Shown: piece by piece, positions 25,663 to 33,094 of the stretch | How positions within the stretch are numbered: the first letter of the stretch is position 1 | Layout of the letters: each line of letters begins with the position of its first letter | Assembly: GCA_022820125.1 (NCBI GenBank) | Contig: JAJEGA010000096.1 | Coordinates: 1-38,849 of the forward strand | Source of the DNA: Anaerolineae bacterium | GTDB lineage: Bacteria; Chloroflexota; Anaerolineae; Aggregatilineales; Phototrophicaceae | DNA length: 38,849 bases | Direction of reading: 5' to 3' | Made by a program: the position numbers and the translations under genes | Notes under the pieces: generated by a model | Told to the model about the DNA's origin: nothing | Seen by the model: the letters and a program-made list of their open reading frames with translations, nothing else | Database searches by the model: none

Positions 25663-26586
25663 ATGCAGAAGAAACAGACTGTTGGCAGCTTGAAGGTTGG
25701 GGCGCGCAAGCGCTATCACGAGCCGTACCTGTCAATGACGATGTGGCGGCGTGGCCTGCGCCGGCTGCGGAGAGACCGGCCGACGATGGCGGCAATGTTC
25801 ACCGTGCTGAGCCTTGCCCTGATATCCTTGCTGGCGCCGATCTTCAGCGCCGTCCTCAATGTTGACCCCAACGAAATCAATGTCACGAACAATTACGCGC
25901 CGCTGTTTAGCGAAGGGCATTTGCTGGGCACGGACGAACTAGGGCGCGATCACTTCAGCCGGCTGCTCTACGGCGGGCAGGTCTCGCTGGGCATTGCCTT
26001 TTCCGCCGCCCTGCTCTCGCTCGCAATCGGCTTGCCCGTAGGCGTCTTCGCAGGGTATTACGGCGGGAAACGGGACGATTTTATCAACTGGTTCATTATC
26101 ACGCTTAACTCCATTCCTTTCTTGTACCTGCTGGCTATCATCAGCGCGCTGCTTTCGCCCTCGCCGCTGACCTTCGTGCTTATCCTGGGCATATTGGGCT
26201 GGACGGGCACGACCAGGCTGGTCCGCGCCGAATCGTATTCGCTCAAACAACGAGATTTTGTCATTGCCGCCCAGGCGCTCGGCGCTTCCAACTTGCGGCT
26301 AATGTTTCAGCACATTGCGCCCAACATGTTCTCGCTGCTGATTGTAAGCCTGGCGCTTTCGATGGGCGGCTTGATATTGACGGAATCCGCTTTGAGCTTT
26401 ATCGGCTTCGGCATCAAGGCGCCGACGCCAACCTGGGGCAATATGCTAAGCGGCGGCTTCGATTATATGCGCCGCGCGCCCCATCTGCTGGTCTTGCCGG
26501 GCATGCTGATCGCAATAACCGTCTTCTGCTTTTACTTGATTGGCGATGGATTGCGCGACGCTTTCGACCCAAAGATCGCCGATTAG
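25663..26586 (+). CDS. Peptide-type ABC transporter permease, DppC-like
   Basis: The 307-residue permease has the N-terminal cytoplasmic arm, the GTDELGRDHFSRLLYGGQVSL motif typical of DppC/OppC (here quoted in part, about residues 86-106), and the EAA loop VIAAQALGASNLRLMFQHIAP. The ending DGLRDAFDPK is characteristic. ATG 25663 is preferred; upstream codons overlap the DppB 3' end. No DppD/DppF ATPase genes follow; rpsT comes next. The ATPases must be encoded elsewhere or the importer shares them. Confidence 0.92.
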   Translation: MQKKQTVGSLKVGARKRYHEPYLSMTMWRRGLRRLRRDRPTMAAMFTVLSLALISLLAPIFSAVLNVDPNEINVTNNYAPLFSEGHLLGTDELGRDHFSRLLYGGQVSLGIAFSAALLSLAIGLPVGVFAGYYGGKRDDFINWFIITLNSIPFLYLLAIISALLSPSPLTFVLILGILGWTGTTRLVRAESYSLKQRDFVIAAQALGASNLRLMFQHIAPNMFSLLIVSLALSMGGLILTESALSFIGFGIKAPTPTWGNMLSGGFDYMRRAPHLLVLPGMLIAITVFCFYLIGDGLRDAFDPKIAD

Positions 26587-26697
26587 GGCGCCAGTTGCAT
26601 AGTTGAAGCTGGCAGCGATCGAATCTCACAGAGCGCTATAGACAGTTGCGCATCCTTTTGATAGCATTAAGCGCCGTAGTGGTTTCGAGATTGGCGC

Positions 26698-26714
26698 CGT
26701 CAGTTCAACTGACG
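26698..26714 (+). promoter_or_regulatory. Small perfect hairpin in the rpsT leader
   Basis: CGTCAGTT and AACTGACG form an 8-base inverted repeat with one base between (some closing pairs would open in RNA). It precedes AAAGGAG and the in-frame ATG 26728 of the rpsT leader. S20 is known to regulate its own translation in other bacteria, but this small hairpin has not been linked to that here. Confidence 0.35.
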
Positions 26715-26760
26715 CATGGAAAGGAGCATGAGGGAGCAGCGCTTCCTTGAACAATGCACA

Positions 26761-27027
26761 ATGGCGACTCATAAATCAGCGATTAAACGCATACGACAGA
26801 ACGAAAAGCGGCGCTTGCACAACCGCCATTACCGCAATCGCGCGCGCACCTTGGTCAAGAAAGCCCGCGTCGCGATCGAAGGCGGCAACCTGGAAGAAGC
26901 GCGAGAAGCGACTCGGATCGCCGTGCGCGACCTCGACAAACTAGCGAGCCGCGGCGTCGTCCACAAGCGCAATGCGGCGCGGCGCAAGAGCCGCCTGATG
27001 CGGCAGCTTGCTAAACTGCAAGCTTAG
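26761..27027 (+). CDS. rpsT: 30S ribosomal protein S20
   Basis: The 88-residue basic protein starts MATHKSAIKRIRQNEKRRLH, the standard S20 opening, and keeps the RRKSRLMRQLAKL C-terminus. It binds the 16S rRNA 5' domain. ATG 26761 matches the family start exactly. However, the frame is open upstream with ATG codons at 26716 and 26728, the latter next to AAAGGAG, while no good ribosome-binding site lies immediately before 26761. Therefore a 15-residue-longer product or leader translation is possible. A terminator hairpin follows. Confidence 0.95.
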   Translation: MATHKSAIKRIRQNEKRRLHNRHYRNRARTLVKKARVAIEGGNLEEAREATRIAVRDLDKLASRGVVHKRNAARRKSRLMRQLAKLQA

Positions 27028-27058
27028 CGCGACCTCAAGATATGTCACACTGCCTTTA

Positions 27059-27086
27059 AGCCGGCTGACTTAGCCGGTTCTTTGTT
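27059..27086 (+). terminator. Intrinsic terminator after rpsT
   Basis: GCCGGCT (27060-27066) pairs with AGCCGG (27072-27077) and neighbouring bases across a short loop, followed by the T-rich tract TTCTTTGTTTT. It lies about 32 bases after the rpsT stop and ahead of the convergent aminotransferase gene. Confidence 0.75.
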
Positions 27087-27131
27087 TTGCATGCCATTTC
27101 TCGGCTCGCCAATCGAGCGCTCATTACGGGA

Positions 27132-28382
27132 CTAAAGCTGGTCCAACAGGTTCAGCAGTTTGTTGATCTCGTCAAGGGTGTTGTACTGACCGATGCCGAT
27201 GCGAACCATACCCCGGGGCTTGTTGATGCGCTCCATGATCTCGACAGCGTAATAGTGGCCACTCCAGACATAAATGTGATTTCTCGCCAGATAGCGGGCG
27301 ATCTCGTCGGGCGCATGCCCCTCCTTGACCATCGCCACGGTGGGGACGCGCTGCGCAAGGCGAGCGCCGTCGGTGATGCCGGCAACCTCGACGCCGGGAA
27401 TCGCCAAGAGCCCGTCGATGAGGGCGCCAACCAGCTTCTGTTCATAAGCGTTCACCGCCCGCATTCCGCGCTTCAGGCGCCGTCGACGGCTTTCACCCCC
27501 GCGCAATCCGGCGTCTCCAAACTCTTGACCAATGTTCTCCCAGTGTTCCAGGCAGGCGAGCAGTCCGTTCCAGGTCTCGTAGCTTGGCGTGCCATTTTCC
27601 CAGCGATAGGGCGCGGCGTCTTTTGCCGGGCGCACTTTGGAAACCGGCAGCGAATCCAGCAGCGCTTGACGCCCCCACATAATGCCGAGGTGCGGACCGT
27701 AGAATTTGTAGGATGAGCACAGCAGAAAATCGCAGCCAATTTCGGCTACGTCAAGCGGCACGTGGGGCGCGCTCTGTACGGCATCCACGATGTGCAAGGC
27801 GCCGACGGCATGCGCCATGCCGGCAATCTGCTGAACAGGATTGATGGTGCCGACCGCGTTGGAGGCATGCACCGTCGCTACCACTCTGGTGCGTTCGCTA
27901 AGCGCGGCCTCCAGCGAGTCCATATCCAGCGTACAATCCGCCTGTCGGATATCGACCCAGCGCACCTTCAAACCCTTGTCGCCGGCGACGCGCACCCAGG
28001 GCGCGATATTGGCGTCATGATCCATCCGGGTCAGGACGATTTCGTCGCCGGGCGCGAGCGTCTGCGCAATTGAACGGCTGAGGCTAAAGCTCAGAGTCGT
28101 CATGTTTGGACCGATGACGATTTCCGATGCGCCGGACGCGTTGAGAAAGTCGGCCATGCGTTCGCGCGCGCGCCGCGCCATTTCGTCGTTGCGGCGGCTG
28201 GTGGCGAAAACGCCGCCGGAATTGGCGTTCATCGTCATGTAATAGTCGGTTACCGCGCGCATTACCGCTCGCGGGACTTGGGTGCCAGCGGGGTTGTCCA
28301 GGAATATGGGCAGCGTTCCGTCATCCGCGGGCTGATGCAAAGACGGGAAGCGCGGACGTATCTGTTCCGCATGAAAAGCCAT
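27132..28382 (-). CDS. Class-V aminotransferase, cysteine-desulfurase-like (VC1184-type subfamily)
   Basis: The 416-residue PLP enzyme has FLDNPAGTQVP at the start, VDAVQSAPH (D200, Q203 contact the cofactor), and the Schiff-base lysine K226 in SSYKFYGPHLG. ATG 28382 is chosen because the family begins just before a segment like RPRFPSL; the open frame further upstream is not conserved-looking. Although relatives are often annotated as cysteine desulfurases, the loop that carries the sulfur-accepting cysteine in NifS/SufS (GxHC) reads SGHYYA here, so desulfuration is doubtful. No Suf/Isc partners lie nearby. The gene is convergent with rpsT and divergent from a small zinc-ribbon gene. Confidence 0.88.
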   Translation of the reverse strand: MAFHAEQIRPRFPSLHQPADDGTLPIFLDNPAGTQVPRAVMRAVTDYYMTMNANSGGVFATSRRNDEMARRARERMADFLNASGASEIVIGPNMTTLSFSLSRSIAQTLAPGDEIVLTRMDHDANIAPWVRVAGDKGLKVRWVDIRQADCTLDMDSLEAALSERTRVVATVHASNAVGTINPVQQIAGMAHAVGALHIVDAVQSAPHVPLDVAEIGCDFLLCSSYKFYGPHLGIMWGRQALLDSLPVSKVRPAKDAAPYRWENGTPSYETWNGLLACLEHWENIGQEFGDAGLRGGESRRRRLKRGMRAVNAYEQKLVGALIDGLLAIPGVEVAGITDGARLAQRVPTVAMVKEGHAPDEIARYLARNHIYVWSGHYYAVEIMERINKPRGMVRIGIGQYNTLDEINKLLNLLDQL

Positions 28383-28521
28383 AAGTTGATCCTCAGCACA
28401 GGCGCGCAGCCTCGGGTAATATGGGACTTTACTATAAACTATGCGGCGCCGAAATCGAATTTCAACTTTGGCCGCGGCAACGACGAATACTGGATCGGCG
28501 AATGCGGACGAACCGACGCAA

Positions 28522-28722
28522 ATGAGACGGATAGCCAACTTAGGCGCCGGCGACGCTGCTCAGGAAGGCGAGCGAGAATCCCGGCTGCGACACGATGCGA
28601 GCCTCAAACGATTGCGCTGCCTGAATTGCGGCCAGAACATCTTCGTCGCCGCCGATGCTGACCCGCCGGAGATTTGCCAGTATTGCGACGACATAACGAC
28701 ATGGCGCTTGATCAAACAGTAG
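28522..28722 (+). CDS. Small zinc-ribbon protein, hypothetical
   Basis: The C-terminal part shows two CxxC pairs, RCLNCGQ and ICQYCDD, about 18 residues apart, typical of a zinc ribbon, ending TTWRLIKQ. From ATG 28522 the product is 66 residues; the frame is open from ATG 28441 (93 residues), so the start is uncertain and no clear ribosome-binding site helps. It is divergent from the aminotransferase gene and ends 16 bases before the convergent ABC ATPase gene. I do not recognise a specific family. Confidence 0.55.
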   Translation: MRRIANLGAGDAAQEGERESRLRHDASLKRLRCLNCGQNIFVAADADPPEICQYCDDITTWRLIKQ

Positions 28723-28738
28723 GCGCGCGAGCCACGCG

Positions 28739-29500
28739 TCAAGCGTTGATGTCTTCAATGCCTTCGCGCACGCGCTTCGAAAGCTGAATGAAGTCCCGAT
28801 GATATTTCATCTCAGGCTTTCGTGGACGCGGCAGCGCAATCGCAATGTCCTCGACCAGCCGCCCCGGGCGGCGTGATATGACCAGTACGCGATCAGCCAG
28901 CAGCACCGCCTCGCCGATATCGTGTGTAACCATGATTATCGTCTGCATATAACGCTGGCGAAGGCGAAGCAGTTCCAGGCTTAGCTTCTCCCGCGTTAAT
29001 GCGTCGAGGGCGCCAAAGGGCTCATCCAAGAGCAGGACGCGCGGCTGTTGCACAATCACTCGCCCAAGCGCCGCGCGCTGCGCCATGCCGCCGGAAAGCT
29101 CAGCCGGATACAGCTGCTCGAAGTCTTCCAGGCGCAGCTGCGGCAATAGCGACCGAACCATTTCATAGCGTTGGGCGCGGGGGACGCCGGCGATTTCCAA
29201 GGGCAAGGCGATATTATCCAGAACGGTTCTCCAGGGCATCAGGTTCGCGTCCTGAAACATGATTGCGAATTGACTCGGGGGGCGGCTGATAAGTTCGTCG
29301 TCGCAGCGCGCTTCTCCCGAAGTCGCTGGAAGCAACCCGCCCAACACGCGTATCAATGTGCTCTTTCCGCAGCCTGAGGGACCAACGACGCAAACGAATT
29401 GATCATCCGCCACGTCAAATGAAATCGGCCCCAGAGCCGGGGCGGCGCCGCCCTCAGGATCAGGAAACGATACTGAGAGCTCCCGCAGACTCAGCCTCAC
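28739..29500 (-). CDS. ABC transporter ATP-binding protein of the putative riboflavin importer
   Basis: The 253-residue ATPase has Walker A GPSGCGKST (40-48), a Q-loop glutamine (Q83, FQDANLMPW), the LSGGM signature (135-139), Walker B LLLDEP (156-161) and the switch histidine (H193). It is of the nitrate/sulfonate/thiamine-precursor class (SsuB/TauB/ThiZ-like). Its ATG overlaps the stop of the binding-protein gene by four bases. It is the last gene of a permease-binding protein-ATPase operon whose leader is an FMN riboswitch, so it probably powers riboflavin uptake. Confidence 0.92.
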   Translation of the reverse strand: MRLSLRELSVSFPDPEGGAAPALGPISFDVADDQFVCVVGPSGCGKSTLIRVLGGLLPATSGEARCDDELISRPPSQFAIMFQDANLMPWRTVLDNIALPLEIAGVPRAQRYEMVRSLLPQLRLEDFEQLYPAELSGGMAQRAALGRVIVQQPRVLLLDEPFGALDALTREKLSLELLRLRQRYMQTIIMVTHDIGEAVLLADRVLVISRRPGRLVEDIAIALPRPRKPEMKYHRDFIQLSKRVREGIEDINA

Positions 29501-30630
29501 TCGTCTCGTCCGGCGACAAATTGGTTGGTGAATGCGTCTTGCAGCTTGCCGCCGCCCTTATCAAGGAATCCCATCGATTCAAGCGTATCCCGCATCGCTT
29601 GCCAAGAGGCCAACTCGCTGTACCCCAACTCGTCGGCATCCCACAGTTCGATCGTATTGAGTAAAACCTGGAGCTGCGTCAAGGTTTCGCGGTCGAAGCG
29701 CTCGGCCAGATCGGCCGCCAATTCACGGCGCGACTGGGCGATTGCGTCCCGCTCGGGATTAGAAACCAGGAATTCGCGCTGCCTTTCCGCCGCCATTTCC
29801 AACGCGCTCACAAGCGATTCCTCAGCCGGCAAGCTGGCGACATGCCGCAGGCTGGCGAGGTAGGCTTGAGCCGGGTTGTTGATGGCGCTCTGCAAAGCAG
29901 CGGCGAAACCCGACACCATGCGCTCCACCGCATCCGGATCCTCTTGCAAGCGCGCTCTGCTGACGATCAAGCCGTTTGAAACCAGGTCAACTTGTGATGC
30001 GACCGTGATGACATCTACTGCCCGTACATCACCGCAATCGCCCGTTGACGCCAGGCTCCCTATCTGCAGCGGTTCATTGTTTACGTAGACGATGGCGGCG
30101 TCAACTGCGCCCAGGCAGAAGACTTCGGGCGCGTTAAAGCCAATCTCTCGCAGATCAATGTCGGCTTCGGACAAGCCTGCGCTGCCCAATAGCGTCGTCA
30201 GCCCACTGTAGCTGGCGCCAAAGCGGCCGGGGATCCCAATCGTCATACGCCGCAAGTTTGTCAAATCGCTGAGGTCCACCTCGCTGCTGTATACCAGTCC
30301 AACCGGAAAGTGTTGAAACCACTCGAATGCATAAACCACATCGCGGCCGCGCGAGCGCGCCAGGATCACTTGCTCGCCGCTGACGATGCCGAAATTCGCT
30401 TGACCGACAGCGACCAAATCCAAGACTTCCGGCTCTTGCAGATGTTCCAGCGTGACCTTGAAGCCGGCATCGGCAAAATGGCCATCTTCGATGCCGAGGT
30501 AAAATGGCGCGAATTGCACGTTTGGAATGAAGGTCAGCAATATGCGTTCATCAACCGGCTCATCCTGCGCCGACGTCGCGATTGCGAGCGACATTGCGGC
30601 GAAGATTATCAGTCGGGCAAAGATCAACAT
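29497..30630 (-). CDS. ribY: NMT1/THI5-like substrate-binding protein, putative riboflavin-binding RibY
   Basis: The 377-residue protein starts with a signal peptide (MLIFARLIIFAAMSLAIATS, cleaved before AQDEP). It resembles NMT1/THI5/SsuA binding proteins: FIPNVQFAPFYLGIEDGHF, then VAVGQANFGIVSG and MTIGIPGRFGASYSGL. Family annotation alone would suggest nitrate, sulfonate or thiamine-precursor uptake. The upstream FMN riboswitch instead points to riboflavin, as described for RibXY of Chloroflexus. The CCCFC-type motif of Thi5-like pyrimidine synthases is absent. ATG 30630 is chosen for the signal peptide and an AGGAGAG upstream; the open frame further upstream overlaps the permease end. Confidence 0.85.
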   Translation of the reverse strand: MLIFARLIIFAAMSLAIATSAQDEPVDERILLTFIPNVQFAPFYLGIEDGHFADAGFKVTLEHLQEPEVLDLVAVGQANFGIVSGEQVILARSRGRDVVYAFEWFQHFPVGLVYSSEVDLSDLTNLRRMTIGIPGRFGASYSGLTTLLGSAGLSEADIDLREIGFNAPEVFCLGAVDAAIVYVNNEPLQIGSLASTGDCGDVRAVDVITVASQVDLVSNGLIVSRARLQEDPDAVERMVSGFAAALQSAINNPAQAYLASLRHVASLPAEESLVSALEMAAERQREFLVSNPERDAIAQSRRELAADLAERFDRETLTQLQVLLNTIELWDADELGYSELASWQAMRDTLESMGFLDKGGGKLQDAFTNQFVAGRDE

Positions 30631-30658
30631 GGGAAGCGTCTCTCCTATTTCAATTGCA

Positions 30659-31483
30659 TTATGGACGCGGGCGGCGCTGCCATGCCAGGAAACGCCACTC
30701 GACATAAGCGACCAGTCCATATAGCGTGAGTGATATCGCCGTCATCGTCAGTACAGCCACCACGACAAGCGGCGTATCATAGAGATTTCGCGCCAAGGTC
30801 ACAAGATAACCCAAGCCGCTGCCTTGGCTGACAAATTCCCCGACGACTGCGCCAATCACCGCCAGCGTCGTGCTGGTTTTGAGCCCCGCCAAAATCACCG
30901 GCAGCGCGGACGGCGCCTCCAAGTGGCGGAAGGTCTGCCAGCGCCCCGCCTTAAGCGAGCGCATCATGTCACGAAGATTGGGCGACACGCCGCGAATGCC
31001 GACGATCGTATTAACCAGCGTGGGGAAGAACACGATCACCGCGGTGGTGACGATTTTGCTGGCAATGCCCGACCCAAACCAAATGACCAGCAAGGGCGCG
31101 TAGGCGACGATCGGCGTTGACTGAAAGGCGACGATGATGGGCGACAGGATATTCTCCAGCAGCGGCGCTTTGGCGATGGCGTAACCGATGACGAGTCCAA
31201 TCCCCACGCCGAGCAGCAGACCGTAAAACATCTCTTCCAAAGTGACCGCGGCATGCTTTAGCAGCGTGCCATCGGCGAGCGCGTCGATGAATGCCTGGAA
31301 CACTGCGGACGGCGGCGGAACCAGAATTGGCGAGATGAGCTCCCTCGCGCTGATCCACTGCCACAACAGCAGCAAGCATGCGACCGTGAGCAATGGGGAG
31401 ATGCGGCGAAGCGTCGAGCCGGAATCGATGCCGTCGCCCTTCTTTCGCTTGCCTGGGATGTCTCGGAGTGATTTGCGCATCAT
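30659..31483 (-). CDS. ribX: ABC transporter permease of the putative riboflavin importer, RibX-like
   Basis: The 274-residue permease has a basic cytoplasmic N-terminus, about six helices, and the EAA-type loop MRSLKAGRWQTFRHLEAPSA, like SsuC/ThiX permeases. The open frame runs upstream to 31696, but that part is FMN-riboswitch RNA. The true start is one of two adjacent ATG codons at 31483 or 31480, directly after GGAAGGG. It is the first gene of the operon. Translation is probably shut off when FMN is bound, because the ribosome-binding site lies in a perfect 8-base-pair hairpin (see the switch entry). Confidence 0.88.
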   Translation of the reverse strand: MMRKSLRDIPGKRKKGDGIDSGSTLRRISPLLTVACLLLLWQWISARELISPILVPPPSAVFQAFIDALADGTLLKHAAVTLEEMFYGLLLGVGIGLVIGYAIAKAPLLENILSPIIVAFQSTPIVAYAPLLVIWFGSGIASKIVTTAVIVFFPTLVNTIVGIRGVSPNLRDMMRSLKAGRWQTFRHLEAPSALPVILAGLKTSTTLAVIGAVVGEFVSQGSGLGYLVTLARNLYDTPLVVVAVLTMTAISLTLYGLVAYVEWRFLAWQRRPRP

Positions 31484-31517
31484 GCCCTTCCGCCGGGGAT
31501 CATCCAATGGAAGGGCG
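31484..31517 (-). promoter_or_regulatory. Ribosome-binding-site sequestering hairpin of the FMN switch
   Basis: On the minus strand GCCCTTCC (31516-31509) is perfectly complementary to GGAAGGGC (31491-31484), which contains the ribosome-binding site and abuts the ATG. The competing partner is GAAGGGCG (31614-31607), the 3' strand of aptamer helix P1, which is exactly complementary to CGCCCTTC (31517-31510). FMN binding would lock P1 and free the arm to hide the ribosome-binding site. Confidence 0.75.
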
Positions 31518-31606
31518 ACATACGCCAAGACGAGGAACGCGCCAACGCCGGCTGTAGTTCCCGCTCGCGCATAAGAAACCGGGCAAGCCGCCGCTGGCAG
31601 CCTGCG

Positions 31607-31779
31607 CGCCCTTCTCCCATCCGGACTATCACCGTCGGCTCCGGAATCGCACCGGAATCCACCTGCACAGCTAGTTGCTGTGACGCACCGCCACAATTTT
31701 GACGATGACCAGGGTCACGGGCTTGGCATGCTCAAACATGCATCACCGCCGGTAGGGACTTCCACCCTGCCCCGAAGGT
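31607..31779 (-). ncRNA. FMN riboswitch (RFN element)
   Basis: The minus strand contains the conserved RFN blocks in order: CCTTCGGGGCAGGGTGGAAG, TCCCTACCGGCGGTGATGC, AAGCCCGTGA, a variable stem-loop with GTCACAGCAACTAGCTGTG, GGATTCCGGTGCGATTCCGG, and AGCCGACGGTGATAGTCCGG ending ATGGGAGAAGG. Helix P1 is CCTTC (31778-31774) with GAAGG (31614-31610). Such aptamers bind flavin mononucleotide and repress riboflavin synthesis or uptake genes. It lies about 125 bases upstream of the permease start. Confidence 0.97.
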
Positions 31780-31802
31780 TGGTCGAGATTATCTTCGTTC
31801 AC

Positions 31803-31830
31803 AGTATAGCAACAATTGTGGAGAATTCAA
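31803..31830 (-). promoter_or_regulatory. Sigma70-type promoter for the riboswitch-controlled importer operon
   Basis: TTGAAT (31830-31825) and TATACT (31808-31803) are separated by 16 bases on the minus strand. The predicted start lies about 15-20 bases upstream of the aptamer. The -35 box overlaps the stop codon of the histidine kinase gene. Confidence 0.7.
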
Positions 31831-33092
31831 TCTAGCGCGGTGGCGGCGTCCGCAGCCACGACGGGAGATTGATCGCCTGAGGAGATGATTGGCGCCTCAT
31901 CCTGAAAAGTGGCTTCAGCCTTCAGCACAGTAAAGAGGAAGTGACCGCCCTTGCCCTGGCTGTTGCCTTCCGCCCAAATTCGCCCGCCATGCGCTTCTAT
32001 GATGTGCTTGCAGATCGCCAAGCCCAAACCGGTGCCCTCGTCGCCGGATCGCGATGCGTCAGCCTGGTAGAAACGCTCAAATACGCGACTGCGCAATTCG
32101 TCGGGTATGCCAGGTCCCTTGTCGAAGATTGATATGGTTATCTCATCCGCTTGCTCGCTCGCGGTAATGGTGATGGCCTCGCCTTTTGGCGACCATTTGA
32201 CCGCGTTGTGCAGCAAGTTGACCAGCACGCGTCTCAATTGGTCGGCATCGCATAGGACCTCATACCGTTGCGGCGCCTGGCTGACGATATGCAGATCTCT
32301 CATCGCCGCCTGCGATTCAAGCCGCCCAATCGCCTCATCGACCAATTGTTTCAGCGGCGTCTTCACCAGCCGCAGAATCGCCTCGCCCGATTCAATCATC
32401 GAAAGATCGAGCAGCTCTTGCGCCAGCCATAGCAGCGCGTCGGTCTCCATGGCGATTTCCTTCAGCGACTGTATGCTCGCCTTGCGCTTCGGTTTGTCCG
32501 CTTCGAGGAACAGCCCCTCGATGATCAGCCGAATCCGCGTGATAGGCGTGCGCAACTCATGCGAGATATTGGCGACCAAATCTCGCCGCGCTCGATTCAA
32601 GCTAACCAGCTCGGTGATGTCTTGCATGCCGATTCCGATAAAGCGCTGAGATTGGATTGGCATAATCACCTGCGTACGAGCGCGATAATTCTTGCCTTGG
32701 ATGACGAAATGTTCTTCGAGGCTTTCATCCTCGCGCAATGCCATTTGCGCCAGGCTCAGCAACTCGGCAGACTCAACCAGATCCGGCAGGCGCTCTCCAA
32801 TCGGATTAGCTTCCCCGAACAGCCGCCGCGCCCGGCGGTTCAACATGACAATAGACAAGTCTTCATCGAGTATCAGAACGGTGTCGAAGGACAAATCAGC
32901 AATATTGACGGACAGCGCCTCGCCCTGCTGGTTTTCGCGCTGGGCCTCGTCCAACTGTGATTGCAATTGACCGATCGCCGCATCGCGATCATCAATGACG
33001 GTTTCCAGCGATTTCAAACGACGGCGCTGGCGGTATGCCCCGAATGCCAAACCAACAGCTAGGGCAATCGCGGCAACGAGAAGCGCTTCCAT
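31827..33092 (-). CDS. PAS-domain sensor histidine kinase (PhoR-like)
   Basis: The 421-residue kinase has one N-terminal membrane helix (about 3-20), a short coiled coil (30-60), a PAS-like sensor (about 62-160, FDTVLILDEDLSIVMLNRRA), and a HisKA domain with phospho-acceptor H178 in SHELRTPI. The HATPase domain has N296 in NLLHNAVKW, DKGPGIP at 324-330 and GTGLGLAI at 353-360. The architecture is like PhoR/WalK. Almost no external loop is present, so sensing is probably intracellular or at the membrane. ATG 33092 follows the regulator stop by two bases (GAGGGTTGAGG ahead of it); a TTG three bases before the regulator ends is an alternative. Confidence 0.93.
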   Translation of the reverse strand: MEALLVAAIALAVGLAFGAYRQRRRLKSLETVIDDRDAAIGQLQSQLDEAQRENQQGEALSVNIADLSFDTVLILDEDLSIVMLNRRARRLFGEANPIGERLPDLVESAELLSLAQMALREDESLEEHFVIQGKNYRARTQVIMPIQSQRFIGIGMQDITELVSLNRARRDLVANISHELRTPITRIRLIIEGLFLEADKPKRKASIQSLKEIAMETDALLWLAQELLDLSMIESGEAILRLVKTPLKQLVDEAIGRLESQAAMRDLHIVSQAPQRYEVLCDADQLRRVLVNLLHNAVKWSPKGEAITITASEQADEITISIFDKGPGIPDELRSRVFERFYQADASRSGDEGTGLGLAICKHIIEAHGGRIWAEGNSQGKGGHFLFTVLKAEATFQDEAPIISSGDQSPVVAADAATALD

Positions 33093-33094
33093 CC

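Noticed and set aside
28278..28661. Plus-strand open frame of 127 codons overlapping the aminotransferase start
   Set aside because: It overlaps the aminotransferase gene and runs in a different frame from the zinc-ribbon CxxC pairs; its product is Arg-rich without motifs.
31484..31696. N-terminal extension of the ribX permease frame
   Set aside because: The sequence is FMN-riboswitch and switch-hairpin RNA. The translation (many Cys, Arg, Gly) is unlike a permease N-terminus, and a ribosome-binding site marks ATG 31483/31480.
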